A stretch of 42,757 nucleotides of DNA from Nocardia caishijiensis NBRC 108228 (GCF_001612825.1 NZ_BDBE01000018.1:1-42757), one strand, 5' to 3'. Positions 26,406-35,948 are shown, numbered from the stretch's first letter. Notes: generated by a model from the letters alone, not told the origin. Translations and numbers: made by a program.

Positions 26406-27137
26406 TCAGCAGCGCAGCTCGGCGTCGCCGCGCCCGGAGCTCTCCAGGACGGTTCGCCCGCCCGAAAGGTGGACGACCACACCGTCATCGGTGACGTCGA
26501 CCTTCTCGGCGCGCAGCCCCAGCGGGTAGCTCTGCAGGCTCTGGGTGAACGTCTCGACGATGCCCTGCACCAGATCGGTCGGCAGGCCGATGCCGAGCAA
26601 CTGCGCGGACGTGGTCTCCACCTCGACATTGCCGTCGCGGACCATCGGCCGCACCTGCAGTTGCGCCAGGCCACCGAGCACGTCGAGGGTGAGCGTGTCG
26701 GTGCTCGCCGAGGAGCTCACCCCGCTCACCATCGTGCCGAGAGTCTGACGGATGCCGTCGTTGTTCCAGGTCACCTCGGCCTCCGAGCCGCCGACGGTCG
26801 CGCCGCCGCGCCCACGATCGGTGAGTTCGATGTCCTCGAACTTCGCGTGCACCACCATGCCGACGGCCGGACCGAACTTGTTGTCCTCGCTGTCGATGCG
26901 CACCGACCCGACCTTGCCGTCGAGGTAGGTGATGAGCATCGGTTTCGGGCCGAAGCTCACGTCGATGCTCGAGCCCATCTCCTGCTCGAACTGGCTGCTG
27001 ATGCAGCGTGAGATCTGGTGGCGGGCATAGGCTTCGGTCGCCGCGATGGTGCCGACCAGTAGCACGGCGACCACGGCCAACGCGATCACCAGCGTGCGCC
27101 GACGGACCTTCGGGCGTTGGGGTGTCTGGGTGCTCAT
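26406..27137 (-). CDS. DUF2993 (LmeA-like) membrane-anchored protein
   Basis: A 243-aa protein: a short basic N-terminus, one helix (TLVIALAVVAVLLVGTIAATEAY) and an extracytoplasmic beta-rich tubular domain typical of DUF2993. In mycobacteria the relative LmeA helps lipomannan elongation; this copy corresponds in position to Rv0479c, whose role is less clear. It ends with no gap against the convergent deoC stop. Start ATG 27135-27137. Confidence 0.85.
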   Translation of the reverse strand: MSTQTPQRPKVRRRTLVIALAVVAVLLVGTIAATEAYARHQISRCISSQFEQEMGSSIDVSFGPKPMLITYLDGKVGSVRIDSEDNKFGPAVGMVVHAKFEDIELTDRGRGGATVGGSEAEVTWNNDGIRQTLGTMVSGVSSSASTDTLTLDVLGGLAQLQVRPMVRDGNVEVETTSAQLLGIGLPTDLVQGIVETFTQSLQSYPLGLRAEKVDVTDDGVVVHLSGGRTVLESSGRGDAELRC

Positions 27138-27242
27138 GGCACTGAATTCTTCCCGATTTTTCTGTGTCCGCTCTGAGGAGGTCATGAAAGCCGTCACAGC
27201 AATCTGTGACCTGGACCACTGCGCGCGGCGTAGCATGGCTGA

Positions 27243-27851
27243 ATGGCTGGCGAGGCAGCGCGCCGGATGGCGGGGACCACCGAACATCGCTGGCGGGTGC
27301 TGCGGCGGCTCGCCGGACGGCACGCGGGGTTCTTCACCACCAGGCAGGTGCTGCGCACCGGCTGTGAGCAGCGGGTGCGGGCGGCGCTGGCCGACGGATC
27401 GGTGACCAGGTCGGGGGTCGGGATGCTGCGGTTGGCGCAGTGGCGGCCGGGTCCACTCGACGAATACGCGATGTGGGCGGCCTGGTTCGACGGCGCCGCG
27501 GTGGTGTCGTATCAGAGCGCGGCCGAACTGCACGGGCTCGGACGGTTGCGGCCACGGTTCCTGCACCTGTCGGTGTCGGCGGGGCGGCCACCGGTGACAC
27601 CACGACTGGTGCTCACTCGCCGCAAGCTCGCCGGGGCGGCGACGGAATCGGCGGGCTCGTTCCTGGTGACCACTCCGGCGCGGACGGTGCTCGATCTGGC
27701 CGAAACCGAGATCGCGCAGTCGGCGCTCGACGAGGTGGTGGCCGATGCCATCGCCATCCACCGGTGTGCTGTCGACGAAATCCGTTGGGGTGGGGAGCAG
27801 TTGGCTCCGCGCGCGGCCGGACGGATGCGGCGGGCGTTGCTCGCGCACTGA
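27243..27851 (+). CDS. AbiEi-like antitoxin/regulator, no partner toxin nearby
   Basis: A 202-aa protein. The N-terminal wHTH-like part (GFFTTRQVLRTGCEQRVRAAL, SGVGMLRLAQW) and the C-terminal region with AVVSYQSAAELHGLG and VTTPARTVLDLAE match the AbiEi_4/type IV antitoxin family. In true AbiE systems the next gene is a nucleotidyltransferase toxin (AbiEii); here the following gene is an opposite-strand methyltransferase, so this is a solo copy. Orphans of this family are common in actinobacteria and may be plain regulators. Divergent from DUF2993. Confidence 0.75.
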   Translation: MAGEAARRMAGTTEHRWRVLRRLAGRHAGFFTTRQVLRTGCEQRVRAALADGSVTRSGVGMLRLAQWRPGPLDEYAMWAAWFDGAAVVSYQSAAELHGLGRLRPRFLHLSVSAGRPPVTPRLVLTRRKLAGAATESAGSFLVTTPARTVLDLAETEIAQSALDEVVADAIAIHRCAVDEIRWGGEQLAPRAAGRMRRALLAH

Positions 27852-27915
27852 CTTTCCGGCCGAGTGGGCTCGCGGTGGCATCGCGCGATCCGGCCGGTGC
27901 GCGTGTTCGCCGACG

Positions 27916-28719
27916 TTACTGGTCTGCGGGCCACCCGTTCGGGGCGACGACATCCCACGGCACCGACAGCACGCAATCACGCATCCGTCGGTTGTAGGCG
28001 CGCACCGGGAACCCGTTGGCACGCAACAACTCCGCCGTACCCCGCCAGCGGATACGCGGGCCGAAGGGTGCCAGTGCGGCGTTGCGCTCCCAGGCCTGAT
28101 CGGCGGCGGCGAGCAGGGCGTGCACCTTCTCGCCGCGAATATTGCGGTGGATCAACACCTTCGGCAGCCGCTCGGCGACATCGGACGGGCGCTCGACGGT
28201 GAACGGGTCCCACGCGAGGGTGAGCGAGAGCGGGCGGTGCCGGTCGAGCAGCACCCAGGCACTGCGGCGGCCCAGTTCGTCGCAGGTGCCGTCGACGAGC
28301 AGACCCTCGGGCGCCAGATTCGACTGGATCCGCGCCCACGCGCCCGGGACCGCGTCCTCCGGGTACTGGCGCAGCACATTGAAGGCGCGGACCAGAACCG
28401 GGCGCAGACCGGCCAGTTCGAAACCGCCGCGGGCGAAACGCACGCCCTCGCGGGGTGGCAGCACGCGGGCCGGGTCGATCTCGAGGCCGACCACGCGCAG
28501 GTCCTGGCGCACGGTGCGCAGCCGCGCGGCCAGTTCGATCGTGGTCCAGCCCGCCGCGCCGTAACCGAGGTCGACCACGAGCGGGTCGGCGGCCTCGCCC
28601 AGGCGGGTGCGCACCAGGTCGTCGTTGACCAGCCAACGATCGCAGCGGCGCAACCGGTTGACGCCGGTGGTGCCGCGCGTGATGGTGCCGACCGGCACCG
28701 TCCTCCTCGTGCCGGTCAT
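27916..28719 (-). CDS. Class I SAM-dependent methyltransferase-like protein
   Basis: A 267-aa protein. The N-terminus TRGTTGVNRLRRCDRWL is followed by motif I VVDLGYGAAGWTTIELA and VVGLEIDPARV; the middle carries LRQYPEDAVPGAWARI. The target is unknown. The DUF2505 gene lies 10 bases upstream on the same strand, so they are probably co-transcribed. Confidence 0.8.
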   Translation of the reverse strand: MTGTRRTVPVGTITRGTTGVNRLRRCDRWLVNDDLVRTRLGEAADPLVVDLGYGAAGWTTIELAARLRTVRQDLRVVGLEIDPARVLPPREGVRFARGGFELAGLRPVLVRAFNVLRQYPEDAVPGAWARIQSNLAPEGLLVDGTCDELGRRSAWVLLDRHRPLSLTLAWDPFTVERPSDVAERLPKVLIHRNIRGEKVHALLAAADQAWERNAALAPFGPRIRWRGTAELLRANGFPVRAYNRRMRDCVLSVPWDVVAPNGWPADQ

Positions 28720-28729
28720 CGGACGAGGA

Positions 28730-29254
28730 TCAGACCGGGTTCTTGGCGGCCGTCTCCAGCCAGCGCAGCGTTTCCTCCTGCTCGGCGCGGAACAGGTCGA
28801 CCAGGTTCACCAGCATCAGTTGTTCCAAACGCGGGCCGACCATGGGGATGAACACCTTGGCGACGGGGGAGAAGCGCATGGTGGCGCCGGTCTCGGTGGG
28901 GAACAGGCGGATGGTGCCGTTGAGACTGCCGGGACCGGCCGGGATCGAAGCGGAGAACTTGCCCTCGGTCTCGTCGTGGTCGAACGGACCCCAGCTCTCC
29001 TTGCGAGTGATGACCATGTCCTTGCGCATCACCGTCTGCGCGATCTCCGGGAGCATCTCCCTGGGCAGCGTGTGCGCGAGCACCACGTCGATGCCGTCGT
29101 CGCTCACCTCGTGGCTGATCACCTCGTTGTGCGGCGCGTACTTGCGCATCTCCGCCACGCGCGCTTCCCAGTAGTCCCTGCTCCGCAGGGCCGCGTACAG
29201 CTCTTCAGTGGTGTGCAGCGGGTAACGGGCGGAGTAGTCCAGTCGACGTGCCAT
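28730..29254 (-). CDS. DUF2505 family protein, copy 1 (Rv0481c-like)
   Basis: A 174-aa protein starting MARRLDYSARYPLHTTEELYA, with a START/SRPBCC-like pattern: a strand-helix start, a beta-sheet ending MRFSPVAKVFIPMVGP, and a long C-terminal helix. The fold usually binds hydrophobic ligands; function unknown. It is next to a second DUF2505 gene, with a hairpin in the 48 bases between. Confidence 0.85.
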   Translation of the reverse strand: MARRLDYSARYPLHTTEELYAALRSRDYWEARVAEMRKYAPHNEVISHEVSDDGIDVVLAHTLPREMLPEIAQTVMRKDMVITRKESWGPFDHDETEGKFSASIPAGPGSLNGTIRLFPTETGATMRFSPVAKVFIPMVGPRLEQLMLVNLVDLFRAEQEETLRWLETAAKNPV

Positions 29255-29268
29255 GTCCTGACACGTTA

Positions 29269-29295
29269 CCGGGGCACTCCCGAGGAGCGCCCCGG
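29269..29295 (-). terminator. Hairpin between the two DUF2505 genes
   Basis: A 7-bp CCGGGGC/GCCCCGG stem, one A-C mismatch, then a 4-bp CTCC/GGAG stem around loop CGA. It starts 7 bases after the stop of the upstream DUF2505 gene on the minus strand, so it can end or attenuate that transcript. Confidence 0.6.
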
Positions 29296-29302
29296 ACCGG
29301 TG

Positions 29303-29788
29303 TCACTTGGTGGCGAGCCACTGTTCGGTGAAGGTGGCCTCGTTGCTCAGCAGTTCGGTGAGGCGTTCGGCGATGGCGGCTTCGATCTTGCCGCCGAAGA
29401 GGGGGATCTTCACCTCGATGGTGCCGGTGACGGTGCCTTCGCAACCGGTGCCCGTCGAGGTCAACGTGACGGTGCCTCGGACGGTGGCGGGGGCGCCGTC
29501 GACGTGGGCCTCGAAGCTGCCCGTGGTTCCGGTGTACTGCTCGGTACGCGGGATCACCAGGTCGCCGGGGCGCACGGCGGTGATGGCGGGCGGGAGCTGG
29601 TCGGCGGGGATGGACTGCACCAGCTGGACGCGGACCTGATCGCCGTCGACGGTCAGCGAGTCGAGGCGGGCACCGGGGCCGCCGACCTCGGCGATGCGGG
29701 CCTTCCAGTACTGCTCATCGGAGTACGCGGCGCGCACCGCGTCGATGGAATGCGTATAACCGGCCGTGAACGCCAGAGGTGTAGCCAT
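29303..29788 (-). CDS. DUF2505 family protein, copy 2
   Basis: A 161-aa paralogue of its neighbour: [21 protein letters not shown] aligns with MARRLDYSARYPLHTTEELYA, then YWKARIAEV with YWEARVAEM, and the C-terminal [11 protein letters not shown] with VFIPMVGPRLE. Two tandem copies suggest local duplication. Start ATG 29786-29788 overlaps, on the other strand, the murB start codon in a shared CATG. Confidence 0.83.
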   Translation of the reverse strand: MATPLAFTAGYTHSIDAVRAAYSDEQYWKARIAEVGGPGARLDSLTVDGDQVRVQLVQSIPADQLPPAITAVRPGDLVIPRTEQYTGTTGSFEAHVDGAPATVRGTVTLTSTGTGCEGTVTGTIEVKIPLFGGKIEAAIAERLTELLSNEATFTEQWLATK

Positions 29789-30920
29789 GTGCGACACGGT
29801 ACCGTCTTCTGACGTGCGAACAACACGGGTGGTGTCCCCCGAACAGCTGCGTGACCTGCTGGCCGAGACCGGTGCGCTGGTGCGCCCCGCGGTGCCGCTC
29901 GCGGAACTGACGACATTGCGCGTGGGCGGGCCCGCCCTGGTCGCCGAATGCGACAGCACCGAGGCGCTCGTCGCGACCGTGCGGGCATTGGACGCCGCCG
30001 GGATCGCGCTGCTGCTGGTGGCGGGTGGGTCGAACCTGCTCATCGACGACGCCGGGTTCGACGGTGTGGTGGTGCGGGTGCGCAACACCGGCGTCGAGTT
30101 CGGCACCGACTCGGTGCTCGCGGAGGCGGGCGCGAACTGGGACGAACTCGTCGCGGCCTCGGTGGGGGCGGGTTTCGGCGGGCTCGAATGCCTGTCGGGG
30201 ATCCCCGGTTCGGTCGGCGCCACGCCGGTGCAGAACGTCGGCGCCTACGGCGTCGAGGTGGAGTCGTTGCTGCGCCGGGTGCGGCTGCTCGACCGGGCGA
30301 GCGGTGCGGTGCGCTGGGCGGACCCGGCCGAACTCGGTTTCGGCTATCGCACCAGCGTGCTCAAGCACAGCGACGTCGCCGTGGTGCTCGCCGTGGAGTT
30401 CGCCCTCGATCCCAGCGGTATGAGCGCGCCGTTGCGCTATGGCGAGCTGGCCCGGGTGCTCGGCGCGGGCGAAGGCGAGTCCCGGCCCGCGGCGCGGGTG
30501 CGGGACGAGGTCCTGCGGTTGCGCGCGGGCAAAGGCATGGTCCTCGACCCCGCCGACCACGACACCTGGAGCGCGGGCTCGTTCTTCACCAACCCCGTGG
30601 TCGGCGACGACCGGCTCGACCAGGTCCTCGCGGCCATCACCGCCCACCTGGGCGAGGTGACCGTGCCGACCTACCCGGCGCCGTCGGGCACCAAGTTCTC
30701 CGCGGGCTGGCTCATCGAACGTGCCGGTTTCGCCAAGGGTTTCCCCGGTGAGCAGGCGTCGGCGCGCCTGTCGACCAAACACACCCTCGCGCTGACCAAC
30801 CGGGGCTCGGCCGGCGCCGCCGACATCGTCGCCCTGGCCCGCACGGTCCGCGACGGAGTGCGTGACCGCTTCGGCATCGTGCTCGAACCGGAACCGGTGA
30901 CCGTCGGGATCAGTCTGTGA
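29787..30920 (+). CDS. murB: UDP-N-acetylenolpyruvoylglucosamine reductase
   Basis: A 377-aa FAD enzyme that reduces UDP-GlcNAc-enolpyruvate to UDP-MurNAc in peptidoglycan synthesis. Visible: [14 protein letters not shown], the FAD-binding [27 protein letters not shown], the FGYRTS arginine, the catalytic Ser in AGSFFTNP and the Glu in [12 protein letters not shown] 29787 is preceded by AGAGG 7 bases away; GTG 29814 is an alternative closer to the mycobacterial N-terminus. Its end overlaps the convergent mscL end by 11 bases. Equivalent of Rv0482. Confidence 0.95.
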   Translation: MCDTVPSSDVRTTRVVSPEQLRDLLAETGALVRPAVPLAELTTLRVGGPALVAECDSTEALVATVRALDAAGIALLLVAGGSNLLIDDAGFDGVVVRVRNTGVEFGTDSVLAEAGANWDELVAASVGAGFGGLECLSGIPGSVGATPVQNVGAYGVEVESLLRRVRLLDRASGAVRWADPAELGFGYRTSVLKHSDVAVVLAVEFALDPSGMSAPLRYGELARVLGAGEGESRPAARVRDEVLRLRAGKGMVLDPADHDTWSAGSFFTNPVVGDDRLDQVLAAITAHLGEVTVPTYPAPSGTKFSAGWLIERAGFAKGFPGEQASARLSTKHTLALTNRGSAGAADIVALARTVRDGVRDRFGIVLEPEPVTVGISL

Positions 30921-31380
30921 CCTGAGCCGGGTCCTTCTTGGCCTGCTCGGTGCTCAGGGCGGCGGCCTGGCTGGCATCGAGGCCCTGCTGCTTGGCCAGC
31001 AGGTCGCGGATCTCGATGAGCAGTTCGGTCTCGGTCGGCTCGGCTTCCTTGGTGGTGCCGAACTTGTTCTTCAGCGTCTTCATCGGCAGCATCAGCACGA
31101 AGTAGAGCACCGCCGCGACCATCACGAAGTCGATGAGTCCGGTGATGATCGGGCCGACCGCGATGAACGTGGCGGGCTTGTCGGCGACCAGCTGCACGCC
31201 GAGGCCGAGCTCATTGGTCGAGCCGAACACCGCGAGCAGCGGGTTGACGACACCCTTGGTGACCGAGGTGACCACCGCGGTGAACGCGGTGCCCATCACC
31301 ACGGCGACCGCGAGATCGATGACGTTCCCGCGCATCAGGAAGTTCTTGAAACCGTCGAAGACCGACTTGACTTTGCCCAT
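30910..31380 (-). CDS. mscL: Large-conductance mechanosensitive channel
   Basis: A 156-aa protein. N-terminal [20 protein letters not shown] is the pore helix, followed by a periplasmic loop, TM2 ([17 protein letters not shown]) and a C-terminal helix bundle ([14 protein letters not shown]). It opens under membrane tension to release solutes in hypoosmotic shock. The C-terminal tail after the helix is slightly longer than usual. In M. tuberculosis mscL is elsewhere, so its place between murB and the SDR is lineage-specific. Confidence 0.96.
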   Translation of the reverse strand: MGKVKSVFDGFKNFLMRGNVIDLAVAVVMGTAFTAVVTSVTKGVVNPLLAVFGSTNELGLGVQLVADKPATFIAVGPIITGLIDFVMVAAVLYFVLMLPMKTLKNKFGTTKEAEPTETELLIEIRDLLAKQQGLDASQAAALSTEQAKKDPAQVTD

Positions 31381-31457
31381 TACAGGGATGCTAATGGCGA
31401 GTCATACGCCCAGCGAATTGTCGGAAACAATCGTGGTCAGGCTCACGACCTGCGGTT

Positions 31458-32198
31458 TCAGTTCGCCGGGCGCCGGGAGAACCGGCCGGGTCCCTCCTGA
31501 TCGCGCGGCTTCACCACGATCGTGTCGAGGTTGACGTGCGGCGGCCTGCTCGCGGCGAAGGCGACGATCTGCGCGATGTCCTCGGCGTAGAGCGGGTCGA
31601 TGCCCTCGTACACCTTGGCCGCGCGCTCGGCGTCACCGTCGAAGCGGACCAGCGAGAACTCGGTCTCCACCGCGCCCGGCGCGATCTCGGTGAGCCGCAC
31701 CGGCTGACCGAGCAGTTCCCCGCGCAGCGTCCGGTGCAGGACACCCTGCGCGTGCTTGGCGGAGGTGTAACCGGCGCCGTTGTCGTAGGTGTGCAGGGCG
31801 GCGACCGAGGTGACGGTGACGATCAGGCCGTCGCCGGAGGCGATGAGCTTGGGCAGCAGCGCCTTGGTGACGCGCAGGGTGCCGACGACGTTCGTCTCCC
31901 ACATCCAGCGCCAGTCGTCGAGGTCGGCCTCGAGCACCGGTGCGAGGCCCTTGGCGCCGCCCGCGTTGTTGACCAGCACGTCGACTCGCTCCACCGCGTC
32001 GGTGAACGCGCGCACCGAGTCCTCGGAGGTGACGTCGAGTTCCAGTGCGGTGCCGCCGATGTCCTCGGCGAGCCGCTGCACGCGGTCGAACCGGCGAGCC
32101 CCCACGTAGACGTGATAGCCCTGCTTGGCCAGCTCTCGGGCGGTGGCTTCCCCGATGCCCGAGCTGGCTCCGGTGACGACGGCGGTGCGAGTACTCAT
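31458..32198 (-). CDS. Short-chain dehydrogenase/reductase (Rv0484c-like)
   Basis: A 246-aa classical SDR: TGASSGIG cofactor loop, NNAGG, catalytic Ser in VTVTSVAAL and YxxxK in AGYTSAKHAQ. An Arg (ARRFDR) after strand 2 suggests NADP(H). The substrate is unknown. Position next to murB and mshA matches Rv0484c. ATG 32196-32198 is the start; the frame stays open further upstream but inside the divergent hydrolase gene. Confidence 0.88.
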   Translation of the reverse strand: MSTRTAVVTGASSGIGEATARELAKQGYHVYVGARRFDRVQRLAEDIGGTALELDVTSEDSVRAFTDAVERVDVLVNNAGGAKGLAPVLEADLDDWRWMWETNVVGTLRVTKALLPKLIASGDGLIVTVTSVAALHTYDNGAGYTSAKHAQGVLHRTLRGELLGQPVRLTEIAPGAVETEFSLVRFDGDAERAAKVYEGIDPLYAEDIAQIVAFAASRPPHVNLDTIVVKPRDQEGPGRFSRRPAN

Positions 32199-32279
32199 GG
32201 CCACCGATCCTATTCGTCGCCGTTTCGCCGTCGCCACGGCTCCGATCAGGGTGAGTGATACCGGCGTTAGCCTGTCGGC

Positions 32280-33101
32280 ATGGCTATTCGTGATGCTGTC
32301 AGCGCCGATGGAACGAGGATCGTCTACCGGGTGACCGGTCCGGAGACGGGCAGGCCGCTGGTGCTGCTGCACGGCTGGGCGGGCAACCTGCGCTGCTGGG
32401 GCGCCGCCGCCGACGACCTCGCCCAGCGCTACCGGGTGATCGCGGTGGACCTGCGCGGCCACGGCTACTCCGACGATCCCGGCGTGTACGACGACCCGAA
32501 GGCCTGGGCCGCCGACGTGGCGGCCGTGCTGGCCGCCGAGGGCATCGACGCCGGTGCCGTGCTGCTCGGTTGGTCCTACGGCGGCATCGTGGCCACCGAC
32601 TATCTCGCCACCTACGGCACCGGCGCGGTCGCCGCCGCGATCTACACCGGCTCGCTCGCCCACATCGGCCCCGGCGTGCCTGGCGCGGCGACCGGACCCG
32701 CGATGGACAAGGCGATTCCCGGCGTCTTCGAGGAGTCGGCCGGTCGGGCGGTGCGCGCGTTCGCGGTGTTCGGCAACGCGAACACCGGGCCGGGAGAGGA
32801 CAAGGGTGTCGACGCGCAGCGGTTGTTCGGCGGCAGCCTCGCCACCGCGCCCTCGGTGCGCAAGGCACTGTTCTACCGCACCATCGACAACACCGAAACC
32901 CTTCGTGGCCTGGACATTCCGGTGTTGGTGCTGCACGGGACCGCCGATCCGGTCGTGCCCGCCGACAACGGGCGCTACATCGTCGACAACGTGCCCGGCG
33001 CGCGCGGATCGTTCTGGGAGGGTGCCCAGCACGGACTGTTCATCGAGGACCGGGCGCGGTTCGTCGCCGAGCTGAGCGAGTTCGTCGACGCCCTGGACTG
33101 A
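32280..33101 (+). CDS. Alpha/beta hydrolase
   Basis: A 273-aa protein with oxyanion VLLHGWAGN, nucleophile elbow GWSYGG, acid in HGTADPVVP and His in EGAQHGLFIED. This resembles haloperoxidase-like or arylesterase-like hydrolases. The substrate is unknown. Divergent from the SDR with an 81-base gap that must hold both promoters; no clear motif stands out there. Confidence 0.88.
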   Translation: MAIRDAVSADGTRIVYRVTGPETGRPLVLLHGWAGNLRCWGAAADDLAQRYRVIAVDLRGHGYSDDPGVYDDPKAWAADVAAVLAAEGIDAGAVLLGWSYGGIVATDYLATYGTGAVAAAIYTGSLAHIGPGVPGAATGPAMDKAIPGVFEESAGRAVRAFAVFGNANTGPGEDKGVDAQRLFGGSLATAPSVRKALFYRTIDNTETLRGLDIPVLVLHGTADPVVPADNGRYIVDNVPGARGSFWEGAQHGLFIEDRARFVAELSEFVDALD

Positions 33102-33437
33102 ATTCCCCGAAGCCGTCATGGGGGATTGCCCGGCTGTGCCCGAAACCAATCCGACGGGTCTATTTTTAGGCTGTAATAAGATTGCTTCCGGTGCGGCTGG
33201 TGTCCGCTGAATACCCCGTGATCCGACTCCTGTTCCCGCAGCTAGAGCGCTGGTCGTCAAGGCGGATTGCACGGGCGTGATAAGCCCGTGATCGAGATCG
33301 TTCCGGTAGCGAACTATCCGCACAGATTCACGGAAAATCTTCTGGGGATCGTCACAATGATTTTCCGAAAGCGTGTGTAGCGTTCGGATATGTCGTTGAA
33401 TCACGAATCAGGAACAGGATTCGGCGATCGGAGTTCG
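33102..33437. other. Non-coding region ahead of the Ag85-like gene, with a hairpin
   Basis: 336 bases without a supported gene. It is A/T-richer than its surroundings. A perfect 7-bp hairpin CACGGGC/GCCCGTG (33270-33276 with 33284-33290, loop GTGATAA) lies in the middle, and TAGCGT at 33378-33383 could be a -10. A long leader with regulation is possible. If translation starts at 33390 rather than 33438 the region is 288 bases. Confidence 0.5.
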
Positions 33438-34433
33438 ATGATGTCTTGTCGGGCGTTGGGGGTTCGGATCGTCATCGCGGCGCTGGCCGCGATGCTCGCC
33501 ACGGGAACGGCGGCGGGCCAGGGGATTTCCGAGCCGATCGAGCGGGCGCGGATCGATGATCGACGTGTGGAAGCCGACGCGACCATCGATATCGGCGTGT
33601 ATTCGCCCGCCATGGACAGCGTCAACCGGGTGCGGGTGCTGCGTGCCGCCGACCCGTCGAAACCGGCGCCCACGTTGTACCTGCTCAACGGTGTCGGCGG
33701 CGGGGCCGACGGCAACTGGCTCGATCGCACCGATGTGGTGTCGTTCTTCCGCGACAAACAGGTGAACGTGGTGATCCCGTTCGGCGGCGCGGGCAGTTAC
33801 TTCGCCGACTGGCGCCGCGACGACCCGGTGCTGGGCAAACAGCGCTGGACCACCTTCCTCACCAAGGAACTGCCGCCGCTCGTCGACGCCGAATTCGGCG
33901 GCACCGGTGCCAACGCGATCGCCGGACTGTCGATGGCGGGCACCTCGGTGTTCCAGCTCGCCCTCGCCGAACCCGGCCTCTACCGGGCGATCGGCTCCTA
34001 CAGCGGGTGCGTGCGCACCAGCGACCTGCGCGGACAGGCGATCGTGCGCACCGTCGTCGGCAGCCGGATGGGGAACGCGGCGAACATGTGGGGTCCGCCG
34101 ACCGACCCCGCCTGGTCGGCCCACGATCCGTACCTGCACGCCGAATCGCTGCGCGGCACCGAGGTCTACATCTCCTCCGGCACCGGTCTGCCCGGCCCGT
34201 ACGACAACCCGGCCGTCCAACCCGACCCCATCCAGCTCGCCTATCAGCTGGCCTTCGGCGCCACCCTCGAAGCCGTCACCAACCAGTGCACCCGGCAACT
34301 GCGCGACCGGTTCCTGTCGCTCGGCATCCCGGCCACCATCAACCTGCGCCCGACCGGCACCCACTCGTGGGGCTACTGGCAGGAGGATCTGCACACCTCG
34401 TGGCCGCAGTTCGAGTCGGCGCTCAACCGTTGA
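33438..34433 (+). CDS. Secreted mycolyltransferase/esterase of antigen 85 type
   Basis: About 331 aa. A signal peptide (LGVRIVIAALAAMLATGTAAG) is followed by an esterase domain: LYLLNGVGGG, VVIPFGGAGSYF, W-rich loop, nucleophile GLSMAGT (S165), acid near EVYISSGTG and His in GTHSWGYWQ. Ag85 proteins move mycolate between trehalose mycolates and arabinogalactan outside the cell. Cysteines at YSGC and NQC may form a disulfide. ATG 33438/33441 follow GGAG at 33430-33433 and place the signal peptide at the N-terminus; ATG 33390 would add 16 polar residues. Whether it transfers mycolate or only hydrolyses esters is unknown. Confidence 0.87.
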   Translation: MMSCRALGVRIVIAALAAMLATGTAAGQGISEPIERARIDDRRVEADATIDIGVYSPAMDSVNRVRVLRAADPSKPAPTLYLLNGVGGGADGNWLDRTDVVSFFRDKQVNVVIPFGGAGSYFADWRRDDPVLGKQRWTTFLTKELPPLVDAEFGGTGANAIAGLSMAGTSVFQLALAEPGLYRAIGSYSGCVRTSDLRGQAIVRTVVGSRMGNAANMWGPPTDPAWSAHDPYLHAESLRGTEVYISSGTGLPGPYDNPAVQPDPIQLAYQLAFGATLEAVTNQCTRQLRDRFLSLGIPATINLRPTGTHSWGYWQEDLHTSWPQFESALNR

Positions 34434-34598
34434 GCACCGGCCGAACGCGACGTCCGAAAATCGCTGGCGGGCGCTGCCTGGATCGGGCAGGCTCGATGTC
34501 GATCGGTGCGTGAACTCGCTCACCGCACGGCTGTGATGGCCGTCACCGATCCCGGTAGGGATGTTATCGGCGGCGTCGCGGCGTGCACACTGGAAGGT

Positions 34599-35948
34599 GT
34601 GAGTCAGCGACGCCTTGAACTTCAGCCCCGCCGTATCGCGGTGCTGTCGGTGCATACCTCCCCGCTGGCCCAACCCGGCACCGGCGACGCCGGGGGGATG
34701 AACGTCTACGTGTGGCAGACCGCGCTCGAGCTGGCCGCCCGGGGCACCGAGGTGGAGATCTTCACCCGGGCCACCTCCTCGGACCTGCCGCCGGTCGTCG
34801 AGGCCGCGCCAGGGGTGCTGGTGCGCCACGTCGTCGCCGGACCGTTCGAAGGGCTCGACAAACACGAACTGCCCACCCAGCTGTGCCCGTTCACCGCCGA
34901 GGTGCTGCGGCAGGAGGCCCGCCATCTGCCCGGCCACTACGACCTCGTGCACTCGCACTACTGGCTGTCCGGTCAGGTCGGCTGGCTCGCCCGCGACCGC
35001 TGGCGGGTACCGCTGGTGCACACCGCGCACACGCTGGCCGCGGTGAAGAACCTGGCGCTCGCCGAGGGCGACACCCCCGAACCCGAAACCCGGGTGATCG
35101 GGGAGAAGCAGGTGATCGCCGAGTCCGACCGGCTGGTCGCCAACACCGCCGACGAGGCCGGTCAGCTGGTCGACCTCTACGGCGCCGCCCGCGACCGCAT
35201 CGACGTGGTCCCACCGGGCGCCGACCTCGGCCGCTACCGCCCCGGTGACGAACTCGCCGCCCGCGCCGAGCTCGGGTTGCGCGCCGACGAGCAGGTCGTC
35301 GCGTTCGTCGGCCGGATCCAGCCGCTCAAGGCCCCCGATGTGCTGGTCCGCGCGGCCGCCGAGCTGCTGGCCCGCGACCCGCGCCGCGCGCTGCGCGTGC
35401 TGATCGTCGGTGGACCGTCCGGCACCGGCCTGGCCCGCCCCGACGCCCTGATCGAACTGGCCGCCGACCTCGGCATCGCCGAGCAGGTCACCTTCCTGCC
35501 GCCGCAGCCCGCCGACCGCCTCGTGCAGGTGTACCGCGCGGCCGACGTAGTCGCCGTCCCCAGCTACAACGAGTCCTTCGGCCTGGTCGCCATCGAGGCG
35601 CAGGCCAGCGGCACCCCCGTGCTCGCCGCCGACGTCGGCGGACTGGGAACCGCTGTGCGACACCGTGAATCGGGCCTGCTGGTGCCGAGTCACCGCACCG
35701 ACGACTGGGCCGACGCCCTGGCCGCCCTGCTCGACGACCCCGACCGCTTGCGCAGCATGGGCGCCACGGCGGTCGCGCACGCGAGCCGGTTCTCCTGGGC
35801 GCACACCGCCGAAGGGCTGCTCGACAGTTACGCCGCCGCGATCGCGGGTATGCGCGCCGAACGCAACCCGATCGCTCTGCGCGCGGGCGAGACGAATCAG
35901 GCCAGATCGCGGGCGCTGTGGCGGCGCCGGACAGGAGTACTCAGGTGA
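34599..35948 (+). CDS. mshA: D-inositol-3-phosphate glycosyltransferase (mycothiol)
   Basis: About 449 aa, a GT4 retaining glycosyltransferase: [53 protein letters not shown] and the ExFGxxxxE motif [12 protein letters not shown]. It joins GlcNAc to inositol 3-phosphate, the first step of mycothiol synthesis. GTG 34599 gives the same length and N-terminal phase ([12 protein letters not shown]) as other MshA proteins; the frame is open from 34506, and ATG 34536 is an alternative. The RBS GGAAGG is only one base from this GTG, so the start is uncertain. It overlaps the next gene by GTGA. Confidence 0.94.
   Translation: MSQRRLELQPRRIAVLSVHTSPLAQPGTGDAGGMNVYVWQTALELAARGTEVEIFTRATSSDLPPVVEAAPGVLVRHVVAGPFEGLDKHELPTQLCPFTAEVLRQEARHLPGHYDLVHSHYWLSGQVGWLARDRWRVPLVHTAHTLAAVKNLALAEGDTPEPETRVIGEKQVIAESDRLVANTADEAGQLVDLYGAARDRIDVVPPGADLGRYRPGDELAARAELGLRADEQVVAFVGRIQPLKAPDVLVRAAAELLARDPRRALRVLIVGGPSGTGLARPDALIELAADLGIAEQVTFLPPQPADRLVQVYRAADVVAVPSYNESFGLVAIEAQASGTPVLAADVGGLGTAVRHRESGLLVPSHRTDDWADALAALLDDPDRLRSMGATAVAHASRFSWAHTAEGLLDSYAAAIAGMRAERNPIALRAGETNQARSRALWRRRTGVLR

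Noticed and set aside
30910..30920. 11-base tail overlap of murB and mscL as a frameshift or misassembly
   Set aside because: Both C-termini read normally; small convergent overlaps are common in this window (12164-12167 is another).
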